Positions 1 to 9,721 of a stretch of 25,442 nucleotides of DNA are shown here, piece after piece. The notes under the pieces are model-generated. The model searched no databases, had not been told where the DNA came from, and was given only the letters and a program-made list of their open reading frames with translations. Position numbers and translations under genes: made by a program. Positions within the stretch are counted from its first letter, which is position 1; each line of letters begins with the position of its first letter. Source of the stretch: Gammaproteobacteria bacterium (GTDB lineage: Bacteria; Pseudomonadota; Gammaproteobacteria; Pseudomonadales; Pseudomonadaceae); contig JAAYHO010000281.1 in NCBI GenBank assembly GCA_012735335.1, positions 1 through 25,442 on the forward strand, read 5' to 3'.

Positions 1-4
1 AGTA

Positions 5-2251
5 ATGGTACAAGTCAGAGCAGAGCATCCGATCAATCAGGATGGCACTGTAGATATCGACGCCTGGATCCAGCGCATTCAGCAGAGTGTGCCCCTGCCT
101 GAACCTCAGGTACTCAAGCAGGCCTGTGAGTGGGCCGCGGAACTGGATCGGGCCACCAGCAAGACCGAACACCGCTGGGCCAACGGCGCCAGCAGCTATC
201 GCACCGGCCTGGAAATGGCCGAGATCCTCGCTGACCTGAAACTGGATCAGGAGTCGCTGGTCGCTGCGGTGATCTACCGCGCGGTGCGGGAACACAAGAC
301 CGAGCTGAGCGAAGTCGAGCGCTGCCTGGGCAAGGAAGTGGCGGAACTGGTCGACGGTGTGCAGCGCATGGCGGCCATCAGCGTGTCGCAGAATCCGGTC
401 AAGGCCAAGGCCTTCAACACCCAGTCCCAGGTGGAAAACCTGCGCAAGATGCTGGTCACCATGATCGACGACGTGCGCGTGGTACTGATCAAGCTGGCCG
501 AGCGCACCTGCGCCATCCGCGCAGTAAAGGACGCGCCGGATGAAAAACGCTACCGGGTGGCCCGGGAGGTGTTCGACATCTATGCACCGCTGGCCCACCG
601 GCTGGGTATCGGCCATATCAAATGGGAGCTGGAGGACCTGTCCTTCAGATACCTGGAACCGCACAAATACATGCAGATTGCACGCTTGCTGGACGAGCGC
701 CGGGTCGATCGCCAGCAGTATATCGAGTCGGTCATGGCCCAACTGCGGCATGAACTGAGCGAGGCGGGCATCGACGGGGATATCTCCGGACGGGTCAAGC
801 ACATCTATTCGATCTGGCGCAAGATGCAGAACAAGGGCATCGACTTCAACCAGATCTATGACGTGCGGGCGGTGCGGGTGCTGGTGCCGCAGGTGCGTGA
901 CTGCTATACCGCGCTGGGTATCGTGCATACCCTGTGGCGGCATATACCCAACGAGTTCGACGATTATGTCGCCAACCCCAAGGAAAATGGCTACCGTTCG
1001 CTGCACACGGCGGTGATCGGCCCCGAAGGCAAGGTGCTGGAGGTGCAGATCCGCACCCACGCCATGCACGAGGAGGCGGAGCTGGGCGTGTGTGCCCACT
1101 GGCGCTACAAGGGCACCGATGTCGACAGCAGCTCCAACGCCTATGAGGACAAGATCGCCTGGCTGCGTCAGGTGCTCGAATGGCATGAGGAAATGGGCGA
1201 TATCGGCGGGCTGGCCGAGCAGCTGCGGGGCGACTTCGAACCGGACCGTATCTACCTGTTCACCCCTGACGGCCATGTGCTGGATGTGGCCAAGGGGGCG
1301 ACCCCGGTGGATTTTGCCTACCGGGTACATACCGAGATCGGCCACAACTGCCGGGGTGCCAAGGTCAACGGCCGGATTGTGCCGCTGAGCTATGTACTGC
1401 AGACCGGCGAGCAGGTGGAAATCATCACCGGGCGCAGCGGCGGGCCCAGCCGTGACTGGCTCAACCCCAACCTCGGTTATGTGAATACCCCCCGTGCCCG
1501 GGCCAAGGTGCAGCACTGGTTCAAGCAGCAGGCCCGCGAGCAGAACGTGCATGCGGGCAAGGTCATGCTGGAACGGGAACTGACCCGCATGGCGCTGACC
1601 GGTGCCGACTATGCACAGCTGATCGAGCGGCTGGGTATCCGCAGTCAGGAAGACCTGTTCGCCGCGCTGGGCTCGGGGGATATCCGCCTGGCCCATGTGG
1701 TGAATATCGCCCATCAACTGGTCGAGCCGGACCGCTCCAGCGAACAGCTGGAACTGCTGCCGCGACGGCCGAGCAAACCCGGTCGCCGGGGCGATGTGCA
1801 CATCCAGGGGGTCGGCAACCTGCTGACCCAGCTGGCCGGTTGCTGCCAGCCGGTGCCCGGTGATCCGATCATCGGCTATATCACCGTTGGTCGTGGCGTC
1901 ACCGTACACCGTGCCGACTGCGCCACCGCCCTGCAGCTGCAGGATCGCGAATCCGAGCGGCTGATCGAGGTCAACTGGGGTGGAGCGCCGGTGCAGACCT
2001 ACCCGGTGGAAATCTATATCCGCGCCTATGATCGGGCCGGTCTGTTGCGCGATGTTTCCCAGCTGCTGGCCAACGAGAAGATCAACGTGCTGGAAGCCAG
2101 CAGCCGGACCAACCGGGATGACAACTACGCGAGCATGATGCTGACGCTGGAAATTCCCAACCTGCATCTGCTCGGGCGCCTGTTGACCCGCATCGGTCAG
2201 TTGCCCAACGTCATTGAGGCGCGGCGCAACCGCCAGGAGCGACGGGCGTGA
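5..2251 (+). CDS. relA: RelA, ribosome-associated (p)ppGpp synthetase
   Basis: Makes the alarmone (p)ppGpp from ATP and GTP/GDP when uncharged tRNA stalls ribosomes, starting the stringent response. The 748 residues show the long RelA domain order: a degenerate N-terminal HD region (about 60-200) that lacks the HD dyad needed for hydrolysis (the stretch reads YRAVREH), a synthetase domain (about 255-370) with the acidic EFDD motif of synthetase-only RelA followed by NPKENGYRSLHT, a TGS domain starting near 414 (RIYLFTPDG), a CC/zinc-finger region near 612 (AGCCQPVPGD) and a C-terminal ACT domain (about 667-748). The acidic EFDD and the lost HD argue for RelA over SpoT. The start MVQVRA fits pseudomonad RelA as I remember it. 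The stop overlaps the mazG start by four bases, so the two are probably co-translated. Only four bases lie upstream, so no promoter can be judged. Confidence 0.97.
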   Translation: MVQVRAEHPINQDGTVDIDAWIQRIQQSVPLPEPQVLKQACEWAAELDRATSKTEHRWANGASSYRTGLEMAEILADLKLDQESLVAAVIYRAVREHKTELSEVERCLGKEVAELVDGVQRMAAISVSQNPVKAKAFNTQSQVENLRKMLVTMIDDVRVVLIKLAERTCAIRAVKDAPDEKRYRVAREVFDIYAPLAHRLGIGHIKWELEDLSFRYLEPHKYMQIARLLDERRVDRQQYIESVMAQLRHELSEAGIDGDISGRVKHIYSIWRKMQNKGIDFNQIYDVRAVRVLVPQVRDCYTALGIVHTLWRHIPNEFDDYVANPKENGYRSLHTAVIGPEGKVLEVQIRTHAMHEEAELGVCAHWRYKGTDVDSSSNAYEDKIAWLRQVLEWHEEMGDIGGLAEQLRGDFEPDRIYLFTPDGHVLDVAKGATPVDFAYRVHTEIGHNCRGAKVNGRIVPLSYVLQTGEQVEIITGRSGGPSRDWLNPNLGYVNTPRARAKVQHWFKQQAREQNVHAGKVMLERELTRMALTGADYAQLIERLGIRSQEDLFAALGSGDIRLAHVVNIAHQLVEPDRSSEQLELLPRRPSKPGRRGDVHIQGVGNLLTQLAGCCQPVPGDPIIGYITVGRGVTVHRADCATALQLQDRESERLIEVNWGGAPVQTYPVEIYIRAYDRAGLLRDVSQLLANEKINVLEASSRTNRDDNYASMMLTLEIPNLHLLGRLLTRIGQLPNVIEARRNRQERRA

Positions 2252-3066
2252 GCTACCAGCTGGATGACCTGCTGTATCTGATGCAGCGCCTGCGCGACCC
2301 TGAGCATGGCTGCCCCTGGGACCTGAAACAGGACTTCGCCAGCATCGCCCCGCATACCTTGGAAGAAGCCTACGAAGTGGCCGATGCGATTGCCGAGCAG
2401 GACTATGCCCAGCTCGCCGGGGAGGTCGGGGATCTGCTGTTTCAGGTGGTCTATTACGCCCAGCTGGGCAGCGAGGCGGGGCATTTTGGCTGGAACGAGG
2501 TGGTCGACGGCATCACCCGTAAACTGGTGCGCCGCCACCCCCATGTATTCCCCGATGGTCAGCTGAGCACGCCGCCCGGCACCCTGAAGCTGGCCGAGGC
2601 GCAGATCAAGGAGCGCTGGGAGCAGATCAAGGCCGAGGAGCGGGCCGAACGAGCAGGTGCGCCTGAGCAATTGTCCCTGCTGGACGACATCCCCCGCTCC
2701 CTGCCAGCCCTGAGCCGGGCGCAGAAACTGCAGAAGCGGGCTTCGGCCAATGGTTTCGACTGGGACAACATCGGCCCGGTGATCGACAAGGTCGCCGAGG
2801 AGCTGGAAGAGGTACGCGAGGCGATCGGGCATCGCGAGCAGCAGGCCATTGACGAGGAAGTCGGCGACCTACTGTTCGCCACGGTCAACCTCGCCCGCCA
2901 TCTGCAGGTGGATGCGGAAACCGCCCTGCGCGGCGGCAACGACAAGTTCGAGCGGCGCCTGCGCTACATCGAGCGGCAGCTGAGCGAGCAGGGCAAGACC
3001 TTCGCCGAAACCCCGCTGCAGGAACTCGACCACCTGTGGGACCAGGCCAAACACCACGGCCTGTGA
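2248..3066 (+). CDS. mazG: MazG nucleoside triphosphate pyrophosphohydrolase
   Basis: Hydrolyses (d)NTPs to NMP and pyrophosphate; in E. coli MazG also moderates ppGpp levels, which fits its coupling to relA. The protein is 272 residues (E. coli 263) with two MazG domains. The N-terminal one has GCPWD, TLEEAYEV and GEVGDLLFQ (the EExxE and ExxD magnesium-binding motifs); the C-terminal one has VAEELEEVREA and EEVGDLLFA. The start is GTG at 2248, inside a GTGA overlap with the relA stop; AGGAG at 2235-2239 gives a ribosome binding site 8 bases away. A 403-bp gene-free stretch follows, so mazG is probably the last gene of this unit. Identification rests on motifs plus relA linkage, a common pseudomonad arrangement. 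Confidence 0.95.
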   Translation: MSYQLDDLLYLMQRLRDPEHGCPWDLKQDFASIAPHTLEEAYEVADAIAEQDYAQLAGEVGDLLFQVVYYAQLGSEAGHFGWNEVVDGITRKLVRRHPHVFPDGQLSTPPGTLKLAEAQIKERWEQIKAEERAERAGAPEQLSLLDDIPRSLPALSRAQKLQKRASANGFDWDNIGPVIDKVAEELEEVREAIGHREQQAIDEEVGDLLFATVNLARHLQVDAETALRGGNDKFERRLRYIERQLSEQGKTFAETPLQELDHLWDQAKHHGL

Positions 3067-3079
3067 CCCCGCCTGCTCC

Positions 3080-3143
3080 CGTCATTGCGAAGAACGCGCC
3101 CCTACACTTCGTCATTGCGAGGAGCGCAGCGACGTGGCAATCC
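3080..3143. repeat. GTCATTGCGA-type interspersed repeat, tandem partial pair
   Basis: CGTCATTGCGA occurs at 3080-3090 and again at 3110-3120, 30 bases apart. The second copy continues as GGAGCGCAGCGACGTGGCAA and ends TCC at 3143; the first is cut short and diverged. From general knowledge, the GTCATTGCGAGGAGCG...GTGGCAATCC unit is an intergenic repeat seen across many unrelated bacterial genomes. Its ends pair weakly (ATTGC with GCAAT). It lies 13 bases after the mazG stop. No transposase is nearby. I infer an interspersed repeat, with its mechanism of spread unknown. Confidence 0.65.
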
Positions 3144-3204
3144 AGTGCGTGCCGCCACTACCGAGTCGGCTGGGTTACCACGACCTTATGACGTTAACAG
3201 GGCG

Positions 3205-3223
3205 GCGCGACAAGTTGTCGCGC
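3205..3223. repeat. Perfect 9-bp palindrome between mazG and adk
   Basis: GCGCGACAA (3205-3213), one G, then TTGTCGCGC (3215-3223) form a perfect inverted repeat with a single-base centre. There is no T-tract, so it is not a standard intrinsic terminator. It could be a binding site for a dimeric protein or a repeat remnant. It lies about 130 bases upstream of the candidate adk promoter. Confidence 0.5.
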
Positions 3224-3354
3224 GAACTGCCTGGCGATCCGCTCAAACGCGCCAGATAACCGGGCTGACACCGCCCAGGGCGTCATTATCTCTGGCCTGA
3301 CAGGAGAAAAACCCGCGCCAATCCTGCTTGTGCCGAGCCGTTTGTGCGTGTATG

Positions 3355-4117
<763 letters not shown>

Positions 4118-4138
4118 TCTTCCCGCCTCTGTTGTCAG

Positions 4139-4177
4139 GGCCCGTGCGATAGCATCGCGCGGGCCTTGTTGTTTGTT
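4139..4177 (+). terminator. Intrinsic terminator after adk
   Basis: A 12-bp stem with one G-U pair is formed by GGCCCGTGCGAT (4139-4150) and ATCGCGCGGGCC (4154-4165), closed by a 3-base AGC loop and followed by the T-rich tail TTGTTGTTTGTT. It lies between the adk stop (4117) and the tsaB start (4215). Confidence 0.85.
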
Positions 4178-4214
4178 ACAATCCCGTTTTTGCCCACAGC
4201 GTACCCGATCCCCC

Positions 4215-4889
4215 ATGACTGTTACCCTGCTTGCCCTGGATACCGCCACCGAAGCCTGCTCCGCTGCCCTGCTGCATGACGGGCAGGTCTACCAGCGCGC
4301 CCAGGTTGCTCCGCGCCTGCATGCCCAGCTGCTGCTGCCGATGATCGAGGAGATCCTCGGTGAGGCAGGTATCACTCTGGCACAGGTGGATGCGCTGGTG
4401 TTCGGCCGCGGCCCGGGGGCCTTTACCGGGGTGCGGGTGGCCACCGGTATGGTCCAGGGGCTGGCGTTTGCGGCGGACAAACCGGTGCTCGGCATCTCCA
4501 ACCTGGCGGCACTGGCCCAGCGCGCCTGGCGCGAGCACGGTGCCGAGCAGGTCTGCGCAGCGATCGATGCGCGTATGGATGAGGTGTACTGGGGCTGTTA
4601 CCGACTGCAGGACGGGGCCATGACCCTGGTCGGCGCCGAGACTGTCTGTGCCCCGGAGCAGGTCAGCCTGGCCCGGGGGCTTGATAGTCCGGTGGGTGCC
4701 GGGACCGGCTGGCAATATACCGAGCGTCTGGCGGTGAAGGTGTCGGCGAGCCATCCGCAGCTGCTGCCGGATGCCACTGACCTGCTCAGCCTGGCACTGC
4801 CCGCCTGGCAGGCCGGCGCGGCAGTGGATGCGGCAGATGCCCAGCCGGTCTACCTGCGGGACAAGGTCGCCACGCCGAAGCAGGGTTGA
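4215..4889 (+). CDS. tsaB: TsaB, scaffold subunit of the t6A37 tRNA modification complex
   Basis: Partner of TsaD, TsaE and TsaC in making N6-threonylcarbamoyladenosine at position 37 of ANN-decoding tRNAs; TsaB is the non-catalytic ASKHA-fold partner of TsaD. The 224-residue protein begins MTVTLLALDTATEACSAAL, typical of the family, and contains GRGPGAFTGVRVATG near residues 66-80 (E. coli 231 residues). An upstream in-frame TTG at 4173 lies in the adk terminator tail and is rejected; the ATG at 4215 puts LLALDTAT at the N-terminus as in the family. TACAAT at 4177-4182 could be a -10 box but has no good -35. The adk-tsaB order is usual in pseudomonads. Confidence 0.95.
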   Translation: MTVTLLALDTATEACSAALLHDGQVYQRAQVAPRLHAQLLLPMIEEILGEAGITLAQVDALVFGRGPGAFTGVRVATGMVQGLAFAADKPVLGISNLAALAQRAWREHGAEQVCAAIDARMDEVYWGCYRLQDGAMTLVGAETVCAPEQVSLARGLDSPVGAGTGWQYTERLAVKVSASHPQLLPDATDLLSLALPAWQAGAAVDAADAQPVYLRDKVATPKQG

Positions 4890-4907
4890 CCCAGCCATCC
4901 GCTGATT

Positions 4908-4936
4908 TTGCCTTTTCAGCCGGTGGGCGCTACTCT
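4908..4936 (+). promoter_or_regulatory. Candidate promoter for the 98-residue protein and DUF72 gene
   Basis: TTGCCT at 4908-4913, a 17-base spacer, then TACTCT at 4931-4936. Each box keeps the most important consensus positions (TTG; TA...T). It lies 34 bases before the ATG at 4970. Confidence 0.35.
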
Positions 4937-4969
4937 TTCGCTCTGAATTCCCTGATGAGTTGATCACCC

Positions 4970-5266
4970 ATGCGTCTGGATGGCTTCTACCCAACGGCTC
5001 TGCCGCCGCGCTCCGTGCGTCCGGCGCAGGCACCCGTGGAGCAGACTGCCAACCCGGCAGCACCGGCAGCGACCCCGCCGGTGCGTGCGGTTCCGGCGCA
5101 GGTGGTCGAGCACGCAGCGGCCACCGGTGAATATATCCCCGCCCGTCAGGGCCCGAGCCAACCGGTGCATGGCTACGCCAATCAGGCGCTGGCCAGTTAC
5201 CAGAGCATGGCCAGTCTGTCGGATACGGATGCCGATGGGGTATTTGGCGTCGATCTGTTTGTCTGA
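4970..5266 (+). CDS. Small Pro/Ala-rich hypothetical protein (98 residues)
   Basis: Function not recognised. Residues 1-60 are low in complexity and rich in Pro, Ala and Val (LPPRSVRPAQ, NPAAPAATPP), which suggests a disordered tail. The conserved-looking part is the C-terminus, about 70-98, with NQALASYQSMASL and the hydrophobic end VFGVDLFV, perhaps a short docking helix and tail. There is no signal peptide or membrane segment. I recall similar small proteins after tsaB in other pseudomonads. The next gene (DUF72) starts 12 bases after its stop, so the two are probably co-transcribed. A second ORF in another frame (4980-5276) has the Arg-rich look of an out-of-frame shadow. Confidence 0.75.
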   Translation: MRLDGFYPTALPPRSVRPAQAPVEQTANPAAPAATPPVRAVPAQVVEHAAATGEYIPARQGPSQPVHGYANQALASYQSMASLSDTDADGVFGVDLFV

Positions 5267-5278
5267 TTTCCCCTGAGC

Positions 5279-6166
5279 ATGTCTGATCCTTCCCCGCGTC
5301 TGATTCTCGGTTGTCCGTTGTGGGCCGAACCCCTGTGGCGAGGTGCGCTGTACAGCAGCGCCGCCGATGCCGACCAGCGTCTGCATGAATATGCCCAGGT
5401 ATTTGGCGCGGTGGAGGGCAATACCACCTTCTACGCACTGCCTCCAGCGGATGTGGTGCAGCGCTGGGCCAGTCTGTTGCCAGCGGATTTCCACTTCTGT
5501 GCCAAGCTGCCCCGGGAGGTCAGTCACGGCGACCGGCTGGATGCCAACCACCCGGAGCTGCTGCGCTTCTTTCAGCGCATGGCGCCGCTGGAGCAGCGCC
5601 TCGGCCCGATCTGGCTGCAACTGCCGGCCCGTTTCGGGCCGCAGCAACTGGAGCAACTGAGCACCTTTCTGGATGCACTGCCCAGTGCCTGGCGCTATGC
5701 GGTGGAAGTGCGGCATCTGGACTTCTTCCGCAAGGACGACAACGAGCGGCGTCTGAATCGGCTGCTGCACGAGCGTGGCATGGAGCGCATCATGTTCGAC
5801 AGTCGCAGCCTGTTTGCCAGCCGTGATACCGATGCGGCGACACTGGATGCGCAACACAAGAAGCCACGCCTGCCGGTGCATGCGCTGGCGCTGGCGCAGC
5901 AGCCCACGGTGCGTTTTATCGGCGGCATGGACAACCAGCTGAGCCTGACCCGGCTGGAACCCTGGCTGGGTAAATGCCAGCAATGGCTGGAGGAGGGCCG
6001 CAGCCCGATCCTGTTCATGCACACCCCGGATAACCGCCTGGCACCGGAACTGGCCCGCCTGTTCCACCTGCGGCTGCGCGAACGCATGCCGGAGCTGTCA
6101 GCCATGCCGGCCTGGCCCGGTGAGCAGGAGCGGGATCAGGCGCCGCAGCAGACAGGTTTGTTCTGA
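5279..6166 (+). CDS. DUF72 (YecE-like) TIM-barrel protein
   Basis: A 295-residue DUF72 family member. The N-terminus keeps the family pattern: GCPLWAEPLWRGALY near residues 11-25, then VFGAVEGNTTFYALP (about 41-55), then ADFHFCAKLPREVSH (about 70-84), matching the family's VExNsTFYrlP and F.fKlpr blocks. The biochemical role of DUF72 is not settled; a link to nucleic-acid or iron-sulfur chemistry has been suggested for the family but nothing here tests it. The C-terminus (after about 265) is charged and Gln-rich. It lies 12 bases after the 98-residue ORF and 54 bases before rsmJ, probably in one transcription unit. Confidence 0.88.
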   Translation: MSDPSPRLILGCPLWAEPLWRGALYSSAADADQRLHEYAQVFGAVEGNTTFYALPPADVVQRWASLLPADFHFCAKLPREVSHGDRLDANHPELLRFFQRMAPLEQRLGPIWLQLPARFGPQQLEQLSTFLDALPSAWRYAVEVRHLDFFRKDDNERRLNRLLHERGMERIMFDSRSLFASRDTDAATLDAQHKKPRLPVHALALAQQPTVRFIGGMDNQLSLTRLEPWLGKCQQWLEEGRSPILFMHTPDNRLAPELARLFHLRLRERMPELSAMPAWPGEQERDQAPQQTGLF

Positions 6167-6220
6167 CCTGCCCGCGCTGGCTGGGGTAAACTGCCCACCT
6201 TGTTTTCATTCAGGTTTCCC

Positions 6221-7012
6221 ATGAACGATCCTACCTCCGACCTGCTGGCTGTCCATTGGCTGGCCCCCGAGCTGGAACCGGCTGCCCGGGAGCTGGCTGT
6301 ACGCATGCAACTGCCCCTGTGGCACGAGCAACCGATGGCGCAGCTGTTGCTGCAGCTGGGCGCTGATGGGCTCAGTCTGCAGGCCACCGCCGCGGATGCG
6401 CCGGGTGCGGTGCGGGTGGACTTTGTCGAAGGCGCACTGGCCCATCGGCGCCAGTACGGCGGTGGTGCCGGGCAGATGGTGGCCAGGGCGGTGGGTATTC
6501 GTGGCGCGATCCGGCCCCGGGTGCTGGATGCCACCGCCGGTCTCGGCCGCGATGCCTTCGTGCTGGCCGCGCTGGGCTGCGAGGTGATGCTGATCGAGCG
6601 TCAGCCGGTGATTGCCGCGCTGCTTGCCGATGGCCTGGCCCGGGCCCGGCAGGCGGATGCCGAGGTGGCAGAGATTGCCGCGCGCATGCAGCTGATCGAG
6701 GGGGATGCCATCGAGCTGATGAACAACTGGACTGGCCCGGCGCCCCAGGTGATTCATCTGGACCCGATGTTCCCGCAGCGGCAGAAATCGGCACTGGTAA
6801 AGAAGGAAATGCGTCTGTTCCGGCCGCTGGCCGGGGACGACACGGACGCTCCGCAGCTACTCGCCGCCGCCCTGCAACTGGCCAGCCACCGGGTGGCGGT
6901 CAAGCGCCCACGCAAGGCTCCGGCTATCGACGGTCCGGCGCCCAGCGCCGAACTGGCCGGGCAATCCAGCCGCTACGATATCTACGGCAAGAAGAAGCTG
7001 GAGGAGCAGTGA
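6221..7012 (+). CDS. rsmJ: RsmJ, 16S rRNA m2G1516 methyltransferase
   Basis: Uses S-adenosylmethionine to methylate G1516 of 16S rRNA. The protein is 263 residues (E. coli about 250). It shows the SAM-binding loop [20 protein letters not shown] (near residues 101-120), [11 protein letters not shown] after it, the catalytic-type motif [20 protein letters not shown] and the late block [10 protein letters not shown]...SSRYDIY, which are specific to RsmJ (YhiQ). An upstream in-frame TTG at 6200 would add only seven residues; the ATG at 6221 is preferred. The stop lies 9 bases from the convergent plsB stop, with no space for a separate terminator. Confidence 0.95.
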   Translation: MNDPTSDLLAVHWLAPELEPAARELAVRMQLPLWHEQPMAQLLLQLGADGLSLQATAADAPGAVRVDFVEGALAHRRQYGGGAGQMVARAVGIRGAIRPRVLDATAGLGRDAFVLAALGCEVMLIERQPVIAALLADGLARARQADAEVAEIAARMQLIEGDAIELMNNWTGPAPQVIHLDPMFPQRQKSALVKKEMRLFRPLAGDDTDAPQLLAAALQLASHRVAVKRPRKAPAIDGPAPSAELAGQSSRYDIYGKKKLEEQ

Positions 7013-7021
7013 ACCGCTGAG

Positions 7022-9490
7022 CTACCCGGCGCTGCGCGCCACCTGCCGGATCGACAGGCGGATTTCGGCGCTGAGTACCCGGCGGGCGGTATTTTCGGCG
7101 ATGTCCTCCAGTTCCGGCAGGTAGTGCAGGCGGCCCTCGGCGTCGCAGCTGAGCACCTCGAAGTCCCGCAGGCGCTGGATGAACTGGCGGAACAGGGTCT
7201 TGTCGGAGAACTCCGGGGCATTCAGGCCGTGCAGGATCGACAGGCGCTGGGCCATGATGCTGCACAGGGATTCCAGCTGTGTGGCGTTGAGGCTGCCATT
7301 GGGGTGGTTCAGCAGCAGCGCGGCAACCATGTAGAAGCGCTCCAGCATCTGGATGATGCTGCGCGCCAGCAGGCTCAGCAGCACGAACTCGCTGGAGGCG
7401 GTATCCGGGCGCTGCACCTGACCGTTATCCTCGTGCAGCAGGCCGCAGCTGATCAGCCCATCCACATAGCGCAGGATAGTGTCGGGCAGTTGCTCCTCCG
7501 ACCAGTGCATGTGCAGCTCGGCCTGCAGATAGGGATAGAGGGCGCCGACCAGACGCTGGATCTGCTCGCGGTTCATCCGCGGGTTGTTCAGGAACAGGCT
7601 GGCAATCAGCGCGGGCAGGGCGACCAGGTGCAGGATGTTGTTGCGGTACCAAGTCATGAGCACCGCCTGGGGCTCGTCCAGATAGAGAATCTCACCCAGA
7701 GCGTCGGACTGCCGGCCGATCATGCCCATGGACTCCACATGGCGGATCTGTTCGGCCCCGGACAGCGCTGACAGGGTCACGTTATCGCTGTAGGGCACGC
7801 TGCGCAGCAGGGCGGTGAAGCTGTCCAGGGTGCGTGCCAGGGTGGCTTCGTCCAGAGCCAGACGACGGGTGGAAAGCATGGCCAGGGCCACCAGATTGAC
7901 CGGGTTGGCATCGGCGGCGGCGTTGATCGCGGCACCCAGACCGCGTGCCAGCTGCCGGGTGGCCTCGGGCAGCCACTCGGGCCTGAACTCCGGCGCGCCG
8001 CGCTGCTCGCGCCAGTCCGGCTGTTGCTGATCAAGAAAGTCGGTCAGCGCCACCGGCTCGCCGAAGTTGACCGTCACTTCGCCGAACTTCAGTTTCAGTG
8101 CTGAGATGACTCGGAACAGATCGAAGATGGACTCCTTCTTCTTCGCCTGACCGCGCAACTCGCCCAGATAGGTACGGCCCTCCAGCACCCGCTCGTAGCC
8201 GATATATACCGGCATGAACACGATCGGCCGCCGGGACGAGCGCAGGTAACTGGTCAGGGTGATGGCCAGCATGCCGGTCCGCGGGTCCAGCAGCCGCCCG
8301 GTACGCGAACGCCCGCCCTCGATGAAGTACTCCACCGGAAAGCCACGGCTGAACAACAGGTGCAGATACTCGTTGAACACTGCGGTATACAGCTGGTTGC
8401 CGCGGAAGCTGCGGCGCATGAAGAAGGCCCCGCCCCGGCGCAGGATGGTGCCGATCACCGGCATGTTCAGGTTGATCCCGGCGGCGATATGTGGAGGTGT
8501 CAGACTGTTGCGAAACAGCAGGTAGGACAGCAGCAGATAGTCGATATGACTGCGGTGGCAGGGCACATAGATGATCTCCTTGCCCGGGGCGATGTTCTGC
8601 ACATTCTCCAGGTTGTTGACCCGGACCCCGTCATACAGCTTGTTCCAGAACCAGGACAGCACCACCTCGAGAAAGCGGATGATGCTGTAGGTGAAGTCCG
8701 AGGCAATCTCGTTGGCGTAGCGTGCAGCACGTTCCCGGGCACGCTCGCTGCTGATATTTTCCTCGGCCGCTTCGCGCTCCACCGCCGCCCGGATCAGCGG
8801 GCCATTCATCAGCCCCTTGAGCAGGGTGGCGCGGTGCGACAGGTCCGGGCCGACCACTGCCTCGCGCTGCTCGCGAAAGTGCACCCGCAGCAGGCGGCTG
8901 ACCTTGCGCACGTTGCGATCATGGCCGAGATTCTCCTCATTGAGCTGGCGCAGGGACAGCGGCTCGCCGAAGCTGACACGGATCTTGCGGCCATGCACCA
9001 GGATCGCCAGAAACTTGCGCAGCTTGCCGCCGACGCCCCAGTTGTAGGCAAACAGCAGCTTCAGCGGAGAAGACTCCACATCTGGGGACTGACCCCAGAA
9101 CACACTGACCGGTACCAGCTGCACATCCGGGGTGACCAGCAGCTCCACTGCGGTCAGCGCCCGCAGCAGGCGTGGCGAGCGCTGGCGTGGATCGGGCCGC
9201 CCGCTCCAGGCCAGCTCACTGGTCAGATAGAAGTAGCCGGCCTGCTCTTCCAGAGTGCCGCCCGGGGGCAGGATCGGCCGCGGCAGACCCAGCCGGGTAC
9301 ATTCCCGGTCCAGTACCAGCAGGTCCGACAGGGAGCGGCCGGGGAGCACGTAGAGCAGAGGGCGATCGGTCTGCGGCGCCACCCGGGCCAGAGGATTGCC
9401 GATACTTTCCGCGCGGGCCCAGAGGAACAGCAGGCGGCGCAGCAGGCTGAAACGCAGGCGTCCGAACAGGGAGGAGTAGGCGGCAGACAT
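7022..9490 (-). CDS. plsB: PlsB, glycerol-3-phosphate acyltransferase
   Basis: Inner-membrane-associated enzyme that puts the first acyl chain on sn-glycerol-3-phosphate, from acyl-ACP or acyl-CoA, to start phospholipid synthesis. It has 822 residues (E. coli 807). The acyltransferase block is clear: [15 protein letters not shown] with H312xxxxD317, [10 protein letters not shown] near 353-362, and the substrate-binding [10 protein letters not shown] at 391-400, followed by [10 protein letters not shown]. The large helical N-terminal and C-terminal extensions are typical of PlsB and absent from PlsC. The ATG at 9490 is followed by [19 protein letters not shown]. The gene is alone on this strand, convergent with rsmJ and divergent from the DUF898 gene. 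TATAAA on the minus strand at 9541-9536 may be a -10 element, without a good -35. Confidence 0.97.
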   Translation of the reverse strand: MSAAYSSLFGRLRFSLLRRLLFLWARAESIGNPLARVAPQTDRPLLYVLPGRSLSDLLVLDRECTRLGLPRPILPPGGTLEEQAGYFYLTSELAWSGRPDPRQRSPRLLRALTAVELLVTPDVQLVPVSVFWGQSPDVESSPLKLLFAYNWGVGGKLRKFLAILVHGRKIRVSFGEPLSLRQLNEENLGHDRNVRKVSRLLRVHFREQREAVVGPDLSHRATLLKGLMNGPLIRAAVEREAAEENISSERARERAARYANEIASDFTYSIIRFLEVVLSWFWNKLYDGVRVNNLENVQNIAPGKEIIYVPCHRSHIDYLLLSYLLFRNSLTPPHIAAGINLNMPVIGTILRRGGAFFMRRSFRGNQLYTAVFNEYLHLLFSRGFPVEYFIEGGRSRTGRLLDPRTGMLAITLTSYLRSSRRPIVFMPVYIGYERVLEGRTYLGELRGQAKKKESIFDLFRVISALKLKFGEVTVNFGEPVALTDFLDQQQPDWREQRGAPEFRPEWLPEATRQLARGLGAAINAAADANPVNLVALAMLSTRRLALDEATLARTLDSFTALLRSVPYSDNVTLSALSGAEQIRHVESMGMIGRQSDALGEILYLDEPQAVLMTWYRNNILHLVALPALIASLFLNNPRMNREQIQRLVGALYPYLQAELHMHWSEEQLPDTILRYVDGLISCGLLHEDNGQVQRPDTASSEFVLLSLLARSIIQMLERFYMVAALLLNHPNGSLNATQLESLCSIMAQRLSILHGLNAPEFSDKTLFRQFIQRLRDFEVLSCDAEGRLHYLPELEDIAENTARRVLSAEIRLSIRQVARSAG

Positions 9491-9721
9491 GCTCTCGAAA
9501 TGCTCATTCGACGGAATTTGCGGAATTGTAACAGCTTTATACCCGGACTGAGGGAGGGCCGAACCGGTCTGAGCGGACCTGGTTCGCTATTTACCTGCCT
9601 CCCGTATTTCCGCTCTTGCCAGGCCACCGGCTGTCCTGCTTGAATAGCTCACGCCTCCCCCAAGGGGACTTGTATGGAAGGCCCAGGACAGGCGCGCAAC
9701 CCATTCACAGGAAGAATAACC
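9491..9721. other. Divergent intergenic region, plsB / DUF898
   Basis: A 231-bp region between two divergent genes, so it should hold both promoters. For plsB the best hint is TATAAA (minus strand, 9541-9536). For the DUF898 gene, TTGAAT at 9640-9645 resembles a -35 but has no matching -10 at normal spacing. A small inverted repeat TCCCC-caa-GGGGA lies at about 9656-9668. AGGAAGA at 9709-9715 is the ribosome binding site of the DUF898 gene. Confidence 0.4.

Noticed and set aside
4176..5438. A 420-codon minus-strand frame opposite tsaB and the 98-residue ORF
   Set aside because: It crosses several genes on the plus strand, has no motif and a shadow-like composition.
8360..9643. A 427-codon plus-strand frame opposite plsB
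   Set aside because: plsB has all acyltransferase motifs; the antisense frame is Gln/Ala/His-rich without any domain.
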